A stretch of 64,000 nucleotides of DNA from NCBI GenBank assembly GCA_020854265.1, contig JADZFU010000004.1, forward strand, positions 364,483 through 428,482. The letters run 5' to 3'. The position numbers and the translations under genes were made by a program. The notes beneath the pieces are model-generated. The model ran no database searches, had not been told where the DNA came from, and saw only the letters and a program-made list of their open reading frames with translations. This document shows positions 7,894 to 17,403 of the stretch, piece by piece; positions within the stretch are counted from its first letter, which is position 1, and each line of letters starts with the position of its first letter. The DNA comes from Candidatus Uhrbacteria bacterium (GTDB lineage: Bacteria > Patescibacteriota > Patescibacteriia > 2-12-FULL-60-25).

Positions 7894-9570
7894 GTGAACG
7901 TTTTTTTTGAAATTGCTTCGATTCTGGTGATCACGGTCGGTATCTCATGGCTGATGCAGAAATTGAAGCAGCCGCTCGTTTTGGCGTATGTCGTTACGGG
8001 CTTTGTTGTCGGACCGGCTGTTTTAGGTCTCCTGCACTCCTACGAGATTTTTGAATTGCTGTCCAAGTTAGGCGTCACCGCGCTTTTGTTTATTGTCGGA
8101 TTGAGTTTGAGTCCAAAAGTCGTAAAGGATGTAGGCCCAGTCTCCATGGCTGCCGGTCTTGGACAAATAGGATTTACGGCACTCTTTGGATTTTTGATTG
8201 CAATGGCATTGGGGTATAGCTGGGTTGCATCCGTGTACATCGCTTTGGCGCTTACGTTCAGCAGTACCATCATCATGCTGAAGCATTTGCAGGACCGGCA
8301 TGAGCTAGGGACTCTCTACGGACGAATTTCTACAGGAATATTACTTGTTCAGGATTTGGCGGCGGTGTTTGTATTAGTGGTGCTGACGGTGCTTAGCTCA
8401 GGCGCAGGCAATATCCAAGTCGCGGGCATTGTTCTTGTGAAAGCGTTGCTTCTGGCGATTTTTGTCGCGTTTGCGGCGCGTGTTGTTTTGCCTGCCATGA
8501 CCAAGTCATTTGCGGCATCGCAAGAGTTCTTGCTTATTTTTTCTATTGCTTGGGGCGCCGGAGTAGCAGCTTTATTCCAGTGGGCAGGGTTTTCAATTGA
8601 AATGGGCGCGTTGGCGGCCGGAGTCGCACTTTCCACATCGCCATACCATTTTGAAATAAGTTCAAAGATGAAGGTCTTGCGGGATTTTTTTGTCGCAATA
8701 TTTTTTATCATTCTCGGTGCCGGACTCTCTTTTGAAGGTTCAAGCAACCTGCTTTGGCCGACGCTGCTCCTTTCGGTTTTCGTGTTAATCGGCAATCCGT
8801 TCATCATGATGGTTATCATGGGGGTCATGGGCTACAGCCGCAACGTGTCATTCAGGACGGGAATAGGCATGGCCCAAATCAGCGAGTTTTCCTTGGTACT
8901 TGCGGTCCTCGCACTCCAGCTCGGACACATTAATCGAGAGGTTGTATCGCTAATAACCTTGGTAGGGGTGTGTACGATTGCCGTATCGAGTTACATGCTC
9001 GCCAACTCCGATCGTTTATACGATTTGTTAAAGAACCGCTTATCCATCTTCGAACGCAAACAAACCAAGCCCGAGTATATTCCGATACAATCTTACGAGG
9101 CGATCTTGTTCGGCTGTCACAGGCTCGGAAAAGATTTTGTTCCTTTTTTAAGAAAGCACATCAATGAATTTGTCATTGTCGATTATGATCCTGCAGCCAT
9201 TGATGATTTAAAACGACAGGGAATCCCGGCACAGTACGGCGATGCAGGCGACCATGAATTCATCGAAGAGCTCGATTTCCACAAAATGAAATTATTGGTA
9301 ACAACCATTCCGGATCTCGAGACCAATCGGCACCTCACACGGAAGCTCCGAAAAGAATCACCCAAAGGAATCGCGATCGTCATGGCTCATGCGGCCGAAG
9401 AGGCCATCCTTCTTTACGATGATGTGGCGGATTACGTAATCCTTCCGCCTTTTTTGGGAGGCAATTACGCTTCGCTCCTGCTTGAGCGGTATGGGTTTGA
9501 CCGGAACGAATTTACACAGGAAAAAACCAAGCATTTGGACCATTTACAGAAACGATCCGGTCGGGCATAG
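7894..9570 (+). CDS. Kef-type K+/H+ antiporter (CPA2) with RCK domain
   Basis: Cation/proton antiporter of the inner membrane. The 558-residue product has 12-13 transmembrane helices (to about residue 385), including the CPA2 segment LALTFSSTIIMLKHL, and a C-terminal RCK/TrkA-N regulatory domain (about 410-540). The nucleotide-binding loop reads FGCHRLGKDF, a variant of GxGxxG, followed by the acidic VIVDYDP strand end. The GTG start is chosen from the TATAAT directly upstream; an in-frame ATG further up lies inside tRNA-Leu and is rejected. parA follows 15 nt after the stop. Confidence 0.9.
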   Translation: MNVFFEIASILVITVGISWLMQKLKQPLVLAYVVTGFVVGPAVLGLLHSYEIFELLSKLGVTALLFIVGLSLSPKVVKDVGPVSMAAGLGQIGFTALFGFLIAMALGYSWVASVYIALALTFSSTIIMLKHLQDRHELGTLYGRISTGILLVQDLAAVFVLVVLTVLSSGAGNIQVAGIVLVKALLLAIFVAFAARVVLPAMTKSFAASQEFLLIFSIAWGAGVAALFQWAGFSIEMGALAAGVALSTSPYHFEISSKMKVLRDFFVAIFFIILGAGLSFEGSSNLLWPTLLLSVFVLIGNPFIMMVIMGVMGYSRNVSFRTGIGMAQISEFSLVLAVLALQLGHINREVVSLITLVGVCTIAVSSYMLANSDRLYDLLKNRLSIFERKQTKPEYIPIQSYEAILFGCHRLGKDFVPFLRKHINEFVIVDYDPAAIDDLKRQGIPAQYGDAGDHEFIEELDFHKMKLLVTTIPDLETNRHLTRKLRKESPKGIAIVMAHAAEEAILLYDDVADYVILPPFLGGNYASLLLERYGFDRNEFTQEKTKHLDHLQKRSGRA

Positions 9571-9585
9571 TTTGGCTTATTCCCT

Positions 9586-10374
9586 ATGGCTCGCATCATT
9601 TCGATCGTGAACCAAAAAGGCGGTGTAGGAAAGACCACCACAGCCATTAATTTGGGTGCGTACTTGGCGGATTTGGGCAAGTTTGTGTTGATTGTCGACT
9701 TGGATCCGCAGGCCAATGCGACATCGGGAATTGGCATTGACCATCGCGGGTTGAATCAAGGAGTGTACGAGGCTGTTTTGGGCCAAGTAAAAATGAAAGA
9801 TATTGTCCAGCCAACATCGCATGTAGGATTGCATGTCGCTCCGGCAACAACGGCACTTGCCGGATTAAATGTCGAGCTTGTCCCGATGCAGGACCGAGAA
9901 TTTTTGCTGCGCAAGTCCATGCTCGAGATCCGCAATGATTACGATTTCATCTTGATCGATTGCCCGCCGACGCTCGGCCTGATCACGTTGAACGGCATAG
10001 TCGCTGGAGACGAGATCCTCATTCCGGTCCAAGCCGAGTATTACGCGCTTGAAGGTCTCGGACAGCTTTTGGAGACCGTCCAGCTGGTCAAATCAAATAT
10101 TCGCCCTGATATCGATGTATTGGGAGCGGTTATTACCATGTATGATCCGCGTACCAAATTGTCGGACGATGTCCTGCATGAGCTCTACAAATATTTCCCG
10201 AACAATATTTTCAGATCCGTCATTCCACGAAATGTTCGCTTGGCTGAGGCGCCGTCATTTGGACGTACCATTATCCACTTTGACTCGGCCTCGAAAGGCG
10301 CCAAAGCTTACGAGCGGCTGGCGCAAGAAATCTTGGAACGTGAAGCAGTCGGCTTAGAAATTAGAACACCTTGA
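9586..10374 (+). CDS. parA: Chromosome partitioning ATPase ParA/Soj
   Basis: Walker-type ATPase that moves ParB-parS complexes over the nucleoid. Length 262 residues. The deviant Walker A is KGGVGKTTT (residues 11-19) with signature Lys11, the switch region LDPQANATSG follows at about 45-55, and Walker B is FILIDCPPTLG (about 123-133). parB follows with its start overlapping or abutting the stop, the standard parAB pair. The chromosomal (Soj) type fits the lack of an N-terminal HTH. Confidence 0.95.
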   Translation: MARIISIVNQKGGVGKTTTAINLGAYLADLGKFVLIVDLDPQANATSGIGIDHRGLNQGVYEAVLGQVKMKDIVQPTSHVGLHVAPATTALAGLNVELVPMQDREFLLRKSMLEIRNDYDFILIDCPPTLGLITLNGIVAGDEILIPVQAEYYALEGLGQLLETVQLVKSNIRPDIDVLGAVITMYDPRTKLSDDVLHELYKYFPNNIFRSVIPRNVRLAEAPSFGRTIIHFDSASKGAKAYERLAQEILEREAVGLEIRTP

Positions 10375-10379
10375 ACCTT

Positions 10380-11252
10380 ATGATGCAGCGACAATCGGGA
10401 CTTGGAAGGGGACTGGGTGCTTTAATTCCGCAAAAACCAGTCGACGAACCGCGTCCAATCCACGAAGAGCGACAGCCTATCGAAGATACGGGCAAGCGTG
10501 TTTTGGATATTCCCATTTCAGACATAGAGCGGAATCCGCATCAGCCGCGCAAGCATTTCGACCATGGCGAACTGGAAGACCTCATTTCAAGTATCCGCGA
10601 GCACGGGGTTTTACAGCCGATCGTGGTAACTCCGCAAGGAGGAGATAAATACCAGCTTATCGCCGGCGAGCGGCGTCTGCGCGCTTCGACAATTGCCGGA
10701 ATGAAAACCATTCCCGCCATTGTTCGAGAAGCGACAGAATTGCAAAAACTCGAACTCGCGATCATTGAAAACGTCCAACGAGCCGACCTGAATCCAATCG
10801 ACGAGGCTATCGCATATCAAAAGCTTATCGATGAATTTGGCATGACGCAGGAGGATGTCGGGATTAAAATGGGCAAAAGCCGTCCGTATGTGGCAAATGC
10901 CGTACGCTTGCTCCAGCTGCCAGAAGAAATCAAGCAAGCCATGGTAGAAAAAAAGATCTCAGCATCCAATGGCAGGACGCTTTTATCATTACCGACCGAG
11001 CAGGAGCGCCTCGAGCTGTTTAAGGCCATGTTGGCCGGTAATTTTACGGTACGACAAACGGAGGAACGTGTGTCAGTTCGACGTCTTCCTCATGCGCTCG
11101 ACCCGAATATCAGCGCCGCAGAGGACCGTTTGCGCGCCAAACTGCATACAAAAGTAACCATCAAACGCGATGGAAAAGGAAAAGGCGAGATCCGTTTGGC
11201 CTTTGGTTCGGACGAAGATCTCCAGAGCTTGCTTGATCGTTTAGACCGGTAA
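10380..11252 (+). CDS. parB: Chromosome partitioning protein ParB
   Basis: CTPase clamp that loads at parS sites. About 290 residues from the ATG at 10380; a TTG at 10371 overlapping the parA stop is possible. N-terminal GLGRGLGALIP is the ParA-contact motif of chromosomal ParB proteins. Box I reads NPHQPRKHF, the CTP-binding box II is GERRLRA, and an HTH follows (VGIKMGKSRPYVANAVRLL). No canonical parS site was noticed in this window. The gene runs 12 nt into the convergent relA/spoT gene. Confidence 0.95.
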   Translation: MMQRQSGLGRGLGALIPQKPVDEPRPIHEERQPIEDTGKRVLDIPISDIERNPHQPRKHFDHGELEDLISSIREHGVLQPIVVTPQGGDKYQLIAGERRLRASTIAGMKTIPAIVREATELQKLELAIIENVQRADLNPIDEAIAYQKLIDEFGMTQEDVGIKMGKSRPYVANAVRLLQLPEEIKQAMVEKKISASNGRTLLSLPTEQERLELFKAMLAGNFTVRQTEERVSVRRLPHALDPNISAAEDRLRAKLHTKVTIKRDGKGKGEIRLAFGSDEDLQSLLDRLDR

Positions 11253-12743
11253 AATTCCTTTGATCCAAGAACGTAAATTAGTTTTGGCGTATTGCTTGAT
11301 TTTTGATTTGGCTTGACGTGTTTTGACGAAGTTTGCCCAATCCGGATTGGGTCCTTTACGGCTTTTATCGACAAGAATCTCGACCATATCGCCATTGCGC
11401 AAGATCCGGTCGAGCGGCGCAACTTCTTCGTTCACCTTTGCGGCCGTGCAGGTATTGCCAATATCGGTATGAATTGCGTAGGCAAAGTCTACGGCCGTCG
11501 ACTCTTCAGGAAGGTCGATGACATCGCCTTGCGGCGTGAATACGAAAATCCGATCACGGAAAATATCGATTTTCAATTCTTCCAGCGATTGGAGATAGGT
11601 TTTTTTGTCTTCGACTTCTTTTTGGATCTCGGCTAACTCAAATACCCATTCTGGCGGATGGTTTTGTGCGGCTCCAGCGGCTGATTTGCCGTGTTCATCG
11701 TATGCCCAATGTGCAGCGATACCGTACTCGTTCAAGGCATGCATTTCTGGCGTGCGGATTTGGAACTCTACGATTTCGCCGTCCTCGCAAAATACCGTCG
11801 TATGGAGCGAGCGGTAGCCATTGGGTTTTGGCTGGGCGATGTAGTCTTTGATACGGCCTTTTAGAGGGGTCCATGTGCCATGGATGATGCCAAGAGCCGC
11901 ATAACAATCCGCAACCGAGTCTACGATGACGCGGACGGCGATCAGATCGTAGATACGCGCGATATTGCGTTCGTTTCGCAAGAGTTTGCGATAGAGGGAG
12001 TAGAGGTGTTTGGCGCGGCCTTGGACCTTGCCGTTTCTTAATCCTGCTTCAGATAAAAGTTTGGCAGTTTTATCCATGACGCGGTCAAGATACTCTTGTT
12101 TGCCTTCGCGGCCGGTTTTGGAAAGTTCTTTTACCCACTCATACTCTTTTGGATACACGTAACGGAATGCAGCGTCTTCCAGACGGCCTTTCATTTCGCC
12201 CATGCCTAAACGGTTGGCAATCGGGGCAAAAATCTCGAGGGATTCCAATGCAATGCGGTACTGTTTTTTTGGAGGGATATTGTCGAGCGTTTCCAGATTG
12301 TGCAGACGGTCGGCGAATTTGATGAAGACAACACGGACATCGGCAGCCATGGTTAAAAACATTTTGCGCAGGTTCTCGATGTAGCGCTCCATGCCGCGGT
12401 ATTTGATTTTTCCGAGTTTGGTAATACCGGCAACCATCTCGGCGACATCTTCGCCGAATTCGTTTTTTATATCGTCCAAAGTACGGGTCGTATCCTCCGG
12501 AACATCATGCATGAGACCGGCCATGACAATTGGCGCAGGCAGGTGCATCTCGGCCAAATTATAAGCGGCGGCGAGCGGGTGGACGATATACGGTTCGCCT
12601 GATGCACGTTTTTGGCCATCGTGAGCTGCGCGAGCAAACTCGTAAGCCCGGGGAATATCTTTTGGATTGGCTTTAGGATCGTATGACAAAACAAGGGCGT
12701 TTAGCCCTTCAACCGTCTGCGGGGTGTTTTGCCATGACTGCAT
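11241..12743 (-). CDS. RelA/SpoT family (p)ppGpp synthetase/hydrolase, short form
   Basis: Controls the stringent response by making and hydrolysing (p)ppGpp. The 500 residues cover an HD hydrolase domain (GEPYIVHPLAAA and GLMHDVPEDT, about residues 46-85), a synthetase domain (RIYDLIAVRVIV; KPNGYRSLHTTVF, about 250-320) and a TGS domain (IFVFTPQGDVIDLPEESTAV, about 400-420). Both catalytic centres look intact, so a bifunctional Rel is likely. The protein ends shortly after TGS; the helical, zinc-finger and ACT regions of full-length RSH enzymes (about 700-750 residues) are absent, so ribosome-dependent control must differ. Confidence 0.92.
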   Translation of the reverse strand: MQSWQNTPQTVEGLNALVLSYDPKANPKDIPRAYEFARAAHDGQKRASGEPYIVHPLAAAYNLAEMHLPAPIVMAGLMHDVPEDTTRTLDDIKNEFGEDVAEMVAGITKLGKIKYRGMERYIENLRKMFLTMAADVRVVFIKFADRLHNLETLDNIPPKKQYRIALESLEIFAPIANRLGMGEMKGRLEDAAFRYVYPKEYEWVKELSKTGREGKQEYLDRVMDKTAKLLSEAGLRNGKVQGRAKHLYSLYRKLLRNERNIARIYDLIAVRVIVDSVADCYAALGIIHGTWTPLKGRIKDYIAQPKPNGYRSLHTTVFCEDGEIVEFQIRTPEMHALNEYGIAAHWAYDEHGKSAAGAAQNHPPEWVFELAEIQKEVEDKKTYLQSLEELKIDIFRDRIFVFTPQGDVIDLPEESTAVDFAYAIHTDIGNTCTAAKVNEEVAPLDRILRNGDMVEILVDKSRKGPNPDWANFVKTRQAKSKIKQYAKTNLRSWIKGILPV

Positions 12744-12786
12744 AATGTATAGGTAACAAACCCTTTCTGGTTTGGGAAGAGGGTGC

Positions 12787-12792
12787 TACCAT
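12787..12792 (+). promoter_or_regulatory. -10 box TACCAT for the 12801 gene
   Basis: TACCAT ends 8 nt before the ATG at 12801, the same spacing as other near-leaderless genes here. The match to consensus is only moderate. Confidence 0.35.
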
Positions 12793-12800
12793 TTTGCGGT

Positions 12801-13940
12801 ATGCCGCCACGCGACACTACTGCCGAGATCACGCATCCCGCAGAGGAAGTTATTTTACAATCCAGCCCAGAAAAGGGACTGGAATTGATAGAAAAGGCCG
12901 TCGATTCCAAAGGGATAACAGGTGTAATCGAGATCGCCAAACAAGAAGCAGATGATGCCATAAGCGGAATCCATAAACTCGGTACATTTGATCCTTCAGA
13001 AAATTATCCCGGCTCAGCTGAAGAGGTGATGAAGATGAAGTCGGCTAATGAAGGAGCTGCAAAGCAGGTTCAAGAAGCCGTTCATGCACTTGAATTGGAT
13101 TTGAGCGAGTTTGGAGAAGCTCCGGCCAAAATTGAAACGCCGGTTGAGGCGAAGATCCCGGCTCCGGTCGTTGAAGCGCCTAAACCGGCCGAACCGCCTG
13201 CAGCTGAGGCTCCTATTGTTGTAGACAAGGCGACCGAGGAAGCGTTTGAGGCGATCATCCAAACGCCGAAAAAAACCGAACTAGAAGAGGCGCTGGCTGA
13301 AACGCACGAATTAATAGGCAAACAAAGCGGTCTAAAAGTCGAGGGAGAAAAACTTGTCGAAAAAAGCGACTCCGAAAAATTTGACGATCAAATCGAGTCC
13401 GAGGAGCAGCGTCTCAAGGCATATGAGCAGGAAGCCTTGCAGGAAAAGAAAACGTTAGATGAATTCACCGGAGGTCACAATATCGGCATGACGGATCTGG
13501 AAAAGGGTTATGCGAACTCTTTAACGGCGCATATTGCGCATTTGGAAGCGAGTGCGGTTTTAACCGAGCTCATGGTTCAAAAGCTGCGCATGCAGAAAGG
13601 AAACAATTCGGAGGGCGTGAAGCGTATTCAAACCGAAATTGACTTGGCAGAAGCCGAAGTCGAGCGTACCCATACGGAAGCCGAACGAATTACAAAAGAG
13701 TACGAAACAATGCTGCAAGGAATCATGAATCAGCCTCTAGACAAGAGCGCTGAAGAAACGGCGCAGCCCGAAGTGAAAATTCCAGAGGCTGCAAAACAGG
13801 CTGTTTCAATTTCTCCATCAAATTTTCCGCTTCCAAAAGACGCTGGATTTGCATATGCTCCTGCGGCAAAGAAACAGCCTGGTGCCATTTCTAAAATTTG
13901 GGGCAAGGTTTGGAAGTCGATGAAATTTTGGGAAGTTTAG
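12801..13940 (+). CDS. Hypothetical coiled-coil protein, Ala/Pro/Glu-rich
   Basis: Function not recognised. The 379-residue, strongly charged, predominantly helical product has no signal peptide or transmembrane segment. A Pro/Ala-rich linker (about residues 110-145, with EAPKPAEPPAAEAP) separates two helical parts. The second part (about 170-320) has heptad-like Glu/Lys/Leu spacing typical of a coiled coil (DLAEAEVERTHTEAERITKE). The start at 12801 follows a -10-like box; an in-frame upstream start would overlap it. The 3' end overlaps topA by 4 nt on the opposite strand. Confidence 0.65.
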   Translation: MPPRDTTAEITHPAEEVILQSSPEKGLELIEKAVDSKGITGVIEIAKQEADDAISGIHKLGTFDPSENYPGSAEEVMKMKSANEGAAKQVQEAVHALELDLSEFGEAPAKIETPVEAKIPAPVVEAPKPAEPPAAEAPIVVDKATEEAFEAIIQTPKKTELEEALAETHELIGKQSGLKVEGEKLVEKSDSEKFDDQIESEEQRLKAYEQEALQEKKTLDEFTGGHNIGMTDLEKGYANSLTAHIAHLEASAVLTELMVQKLRMQKGNNSEGVKRIQTEIDLAEAEVERTHTEAERITKEYETMLQGIMNQPLDKSAEETAQPEVKIPEAAKQAVSISPSNFPLPKDAGFAYAPAAKKQPGAISKIWGKVWKSMKFWEV

Positions 13941-16480
13941 CGTTTGGATCGCTTCGCTTTGGGTTTGGAGGCTCGCTCGGTAATCAGGGTAATAGCTTGT
14001 TCAAGCGTAATGTCTTCCGGTTTTTGATCTTTTGGAATGGTGGCGTTAATTTTTCCGTGCTTGACATAGGTGCCGTATTTACCGGAATGCAAGGTAACCG
14101 GTTTACCATCCTCCGGATGTTTGCCGATTTCTTTGCCGGCTCCTCCGCCACGAACGCCTTTTGGCTGGGCAAGCATTTCGAGCGCTCTCGGGAGCTGGAT
14201 CTCAAGAACGTCATCAGGTGCCTTGATGGAGCGAAAATCGCCGTCATGGACAATATAGGGCCCAAAACGACCTAGTCCTGCCTTAATCTCTTTGCCTGAT
14301 TCCGGGTGGACGCCTAGTTTTCTGGGTAAGGCAAGGATAGAGCGGGCTTTGGCCAAGTCGAGCGTTTCCAATGGGACCGTCTTTGGGACACTGGCACGTT
14401 TTGGTTTATTTTTTTTGTCATCCGTATCTTCGCCGATTTGGAGGTATGGACCATAAGATCCGCTCCGTAAGAAAATCGGCAGGCCGGTTTCTTCATCGTT
14501 GCCGAGCGAAGTTGGTCCTTTTTGCGCATCTTTCAATACTTCGTTAATGCGGTCGCGTGTTGCCTCGCCTGGGAGAACGTTTTCCGGCAATGAAGCTTTT
14601 ACAGGAGCGCCCGAATTTGGAAGGGTCGTCTCGACATACGGTCCGAATTTGCCGACGCGGACCGTCATCCCTTCTAGACCGGGCAATACGACGGTCTTGG
14701 CTTTTTCCGGATCAATTTGCTCGAGCTCGGAAGCAAGACGGTGTTTGAGCCCATTGTCACCAAGATAAAAATCCTTGAGATAGGGTAGCCATTCTTGCTT
14801 ACCGGCTGCGATATCATCAAGCGACTTTTCCATTTTCGACGTAAATCGAACATCGACAAGATCGGAGAGGTGGCGTTCAAGGACTTGGGTGACGGCAAAA
14901 GCGGTAAAGCTAGGTGCTAATCCGCCGCCTTGTTTTACGACATAGCCGCGATCCAGAAGCGTGCTGATGACCGATGCATAGGTACTTGGACGGCCAATCC
15001 CTTCTTTTTCCATGAATTGGACAAGCGAAGCTTCGGTAAAGCGGGCTGGCGGTTTGGTTTCGTGGCTTTGCGCATCTGCGCTCAGACATTTTGGCTGGTC
15101 GCCAATAGCCAATTCAGGTAAAGGTTTTTCTTTGTCCTCGAGAGCTTGGTCAACATCATCGGCGCCTTCTACGTACGCGCGTAAAAAACCAGGAAAAAGG
15201 ATGCGCATCCCATTCGATTGGAATTCATGCGCTCCGACATCAAATCGAACCGAGACTTGCAGCTGCTCGGCATCTTTCATTTGGGATGCAAGAGCGCGCA
15301 TCCAGATAAGCTCGTAGAGATCGCGCTCGGCACCGGATAATCCAGTTTCGTGCGGTGCCGTAAAGTTGAGCGAGGGGCGGATCGCTTCATGCGCTTCTTG
15401 GGCTCCGGCTTGGGCTTTGTCATGGCGGGCCGATCCATTGTATTCGGCGCCAAAACGGGAAGTGACGACGCCTTGGATCGCTTTCACGGCTTCCGCCGAG
15501 AGATTTACCGAATCCGTACGCATGTACGTGATATAGCCATGTTCGTACAGGGATTGGGCCGTGCGCATGGTTTCGCGCGAAGACAGTCCGAGTTTACGGT
15601 TTCCTTCTTGCTGAAGAGTAGAGGTTGTAAATGGAGGCGGAGCGCGGCGGCTGACTTTTTTCTCTGTTACATCTTTTACTTTCCATTCGGATTTTGGTAC
15701 TTCTTCGGCAATTTTTTTTGCTTTTGCTTCATCAAGCAAAATCGCGTCGGTTTTGGCTTTTAGAGCGCCTGTATCTTCATCAAAATCTTTTCCATTCGCA
15801 ATGCGTTTTCCTTCGGTTGCAATAAGTTTAGCCTCAAAGCTGCTCGTGTCCTTGGTTAATCCGGCCAGTACATCCCAATAGCCTGCTTTTTTAAAAGCCA
15901 TGCGCTGACGCTCACGGTCTACGATAGCTTTTAACGCAGCTGATTGAACTCGTCCCGCGGAGAGACCGTAGGCAATTTTCTTCCACAAAACAGGCGACAC
16001 CGTATAGCCGACAAGACGGTCAAGAATGCGACGCGTCTCTTGGGCTCGAACAAGCTTTTCATCTATCGAACGCGGATGGCTCAATGCTTCTTCGATCGCT
16101 GATTTGGTGATTTCATGGAATACCATGCGGTATACCGGAACTTTGGGCTTCAATATCTCAAGCAAATGCCAGCTAATGGACTCTCCTTCGCGGTCTTCGT
16201 CAGTCGCCAGATAGATATCATCGGCGTCTTTTAACAGCTTTTTGAGTTCGGAAACCGTCTTGGCCTTTTTTGAGCTGACAATATAGAGCGGCTCGAAATT
16301 GTTTTCGACGTCGACTCCAAGCTGGCCGAATTCGGTTTTTTTGTATTTGGCCGGAACTTCATCTGAATTGGATGGAAGATCGCGCACGTGGCCCATAGAG
16401 GCGACGACTTCGTATTCCTTTCCCAAAAATTTTCGGATTGTTTTTGCTTTGGTCGGAGACTCAACGATAACGAGATGCAT
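13937..16480 (-). CDS. topA: DNA topoisomerase I (type IA)
   Basis: Relaxes negative supercoils. 847 residues from the ATG giving HLVIVESPTKAK. The TOPRIM domain contains ESPTKAK (7-13) and the acidic DEDREGE (94-100); the catalytic tyrosine is Y319 in YITYMRTDS. The C-terminus carries no cysteine zinc ribbons. It instead has at least three repeats of the topoisomerase C-terminal type, each with a (K/R)(F/Y)G.Y motif (SYGPYLQIG, RFGPYIVHDG, KYGTYVKHG). The tail is basic. It lies downstream of pth and dprA on the same strand, 32 nt after dprA. A longer in-frame start exists but adds a non-conserved leader. Confidence 0.95.
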   Translation of the reverse strand: MHLVIVESPTKAKTIRKFLGKEYEVVASMGHVRDLPSNSDEVPAKYKKTEFGQLGVDVENNFEPLYIVSSKKAKTVSELKKLLKDADDIYLATDEDREGESISWHLLEILKPKVPVYRMVFHEITKSAIEEALSHPRSIDEKLVRAQETRRILDRLVGYTVSPVLWKKIAYGLSAGRVQSAALKAIVDRERQRMAFKKAGYWDVLAGLTKDTSSFEAKLIATEGKRIANGKDFDEDTGALKAKTDAILLDEAKAKKIAEEVPKSEWKVKDVTEKKVSRRAPPPFTTSTLQQEGNRKLGLSSRETMRTAQSLYEHGYITYMRTDSVNLSAEAVKAIQGVVTSRFGAEYNGSARHDKAQAGAQEAHEAIRPSLNFTAPHETGLSGAERDLYELIWMRALASQMKDAEQLQVSVRFDVGAHEFQSNGMRILFPGFLRAYVEGADDVDQALEDKEKPLPELAIGDQPKCLSADAQSHETKPPARFTEASLVQFMEKEGIGRPSTYASVISTLLDRGYVVKQGGGLAPSFTAFAVTQVLERHLSDLVDVRFTSKMEKSLDDIAAGKQEWLPYLKDFYLGDNGLKHRLASELEQIDPEKAKTVVLPGLEGMTVRVGKFGPYVETTLPNSGAPVKASLPENVLPGEATRDRINEVLKDAQKGPTSLGNDEETGLPIFLRSGSYGPYLQIGEDTDDKKNKPKRASVPKTVPLETLDLAKARSILALPRKLGVHPESGKEIKAGLGRFGPYIVHDGDFRSIKAPDDVLEIQLPRALEMLAQPKGVRGGGAGKEIGKHPEDGKPVTLHSGKYGTYVKHGKINATIPKDQKPEDITLEQAITLITERASKPKAKRSKR

Positions 16481-16512
16481 ACGGGTAGACTGACATATAT
16501 ATAAGATAACGA

Positions 16513-17403
16513 TCATTTCCGCAAACGGCCATGGGATCTGCCCCATATTTGTCCGCCAAGTTGAGCGATATATCCCTTTACTTCGAGTACGGTGAGCTTG
16601 GCACCTACCGATCCGGCATCAAGACCGGTTTTTACGATAATGTCATCTACATGATGAGGCTCGGATAGAAGGTCCAAGATCCGGCTTTCATCGGATGTCA
16701 GAGGCAATAATGCCCGCGCTTGGCTTACGAGATCGGGGCGATCTATCTCCAACGATTCGAGAACATCATTGGCCGACATGCAAACACGTGCACCGGCCGA
16801 AATCAGCTTATTGCAGCCGCGGGAAACATCGGACCATATTGGCCCGGGCACGGCGAGAACCTCGCGGTTCGCCTCAAGCGCTTGTTTGGCGGTAATGAGC
16901 GAGCCCGAGTCCATGTCAGCCTCGATGACGAGGGTTGCCAGAGACCAGCCTGCAATAAGCCGGTTACGAATTGGAAAATGCTCTTTGCGAGATCCGGTGC
17001 CGGCGGGAAATTCAGAAACGATTGCGCCTCCGCTATGAATTATCTCATGAGCAAGATTTACATGTGCCCGAGGATAAATTGCTTTCTCGTCTATCCCGGT
17101 TCCGAGAATGGCGATTGTTTTTCCGCCCGCTCGTAAAACTGCGCGATGAACGAGACCGTCTATTCCTAAAGCCAAGCCTGAAATAATGGAAAAGCCTGCT
17201 GCCACGAGATCGGGAACGATTTCTTCAATGCAGCGTCGGCCATACGAAGTATTTCTACGCGTTCCGACGATGGAAATCGCCGGCAGATCGTTTAATACAC
17301 CGCGGAAAAATAACCCTTGCGGCGGACTCCCGATTTGCCGAAGCAAAGCAGGGAAGCTCGGATCGGCTGCCGGGATGTACTTTATGTGGTCAGGAAGAAG
17401 CAC
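16513..17403 (-). CDS. dprA: DNA-processing protein DprA
   Basis: Loads RecA on incoming single-stranded DNA during natural transformation. The 296-residue product has the Rossmann-like core with SIVGTRRNTSYGRR, SGLALGIDGLVHRAVL, GGTGID-type loop TIAILGTGID, FPIRNRLIAG and the C-terminal ANREVLAVPGPI block. It ends with a winged-helix domain (about residues 225-285) found in many DprA proteins. The start overlaps the pth 3' end by 14 nt. Together with comF near 31 kb this suggests DNA uptake capacity. Confidence 0.93.
   Translation of the reverse strand: MLLPDHIKYIPAADPSFPALLRQIGSPPQGLFFRGVLNDLPAISIVGTRRNTSYGRRCIEEIVPDLVAAGFSIISGLALGIDGLVHRAVLRAGGKTIAILGTGIDEKAIYPRAHVNLAHEIIHSGGAIVSEFPAGTGSRKEHFPIRNRLIAGWSLATLVIEADMDSGSLITAKQALEANREVLAVPGPIWSDVSRGCNKLISAGARVCMSANDVLESLEIDRPDLVSQARALLPLTSDESRILDLLSEPHHVDDIIVKTGLDAGSVGAKLTVLEVKGYIAQLGGQIWGRSHGRLRK

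Noticed and set aside
9586..11252. parS or origin near parAB
   Set aside because: No canonical parS palindrome or DnaA-box cluster was noticed by eye; a motif search would be needed to be certain.
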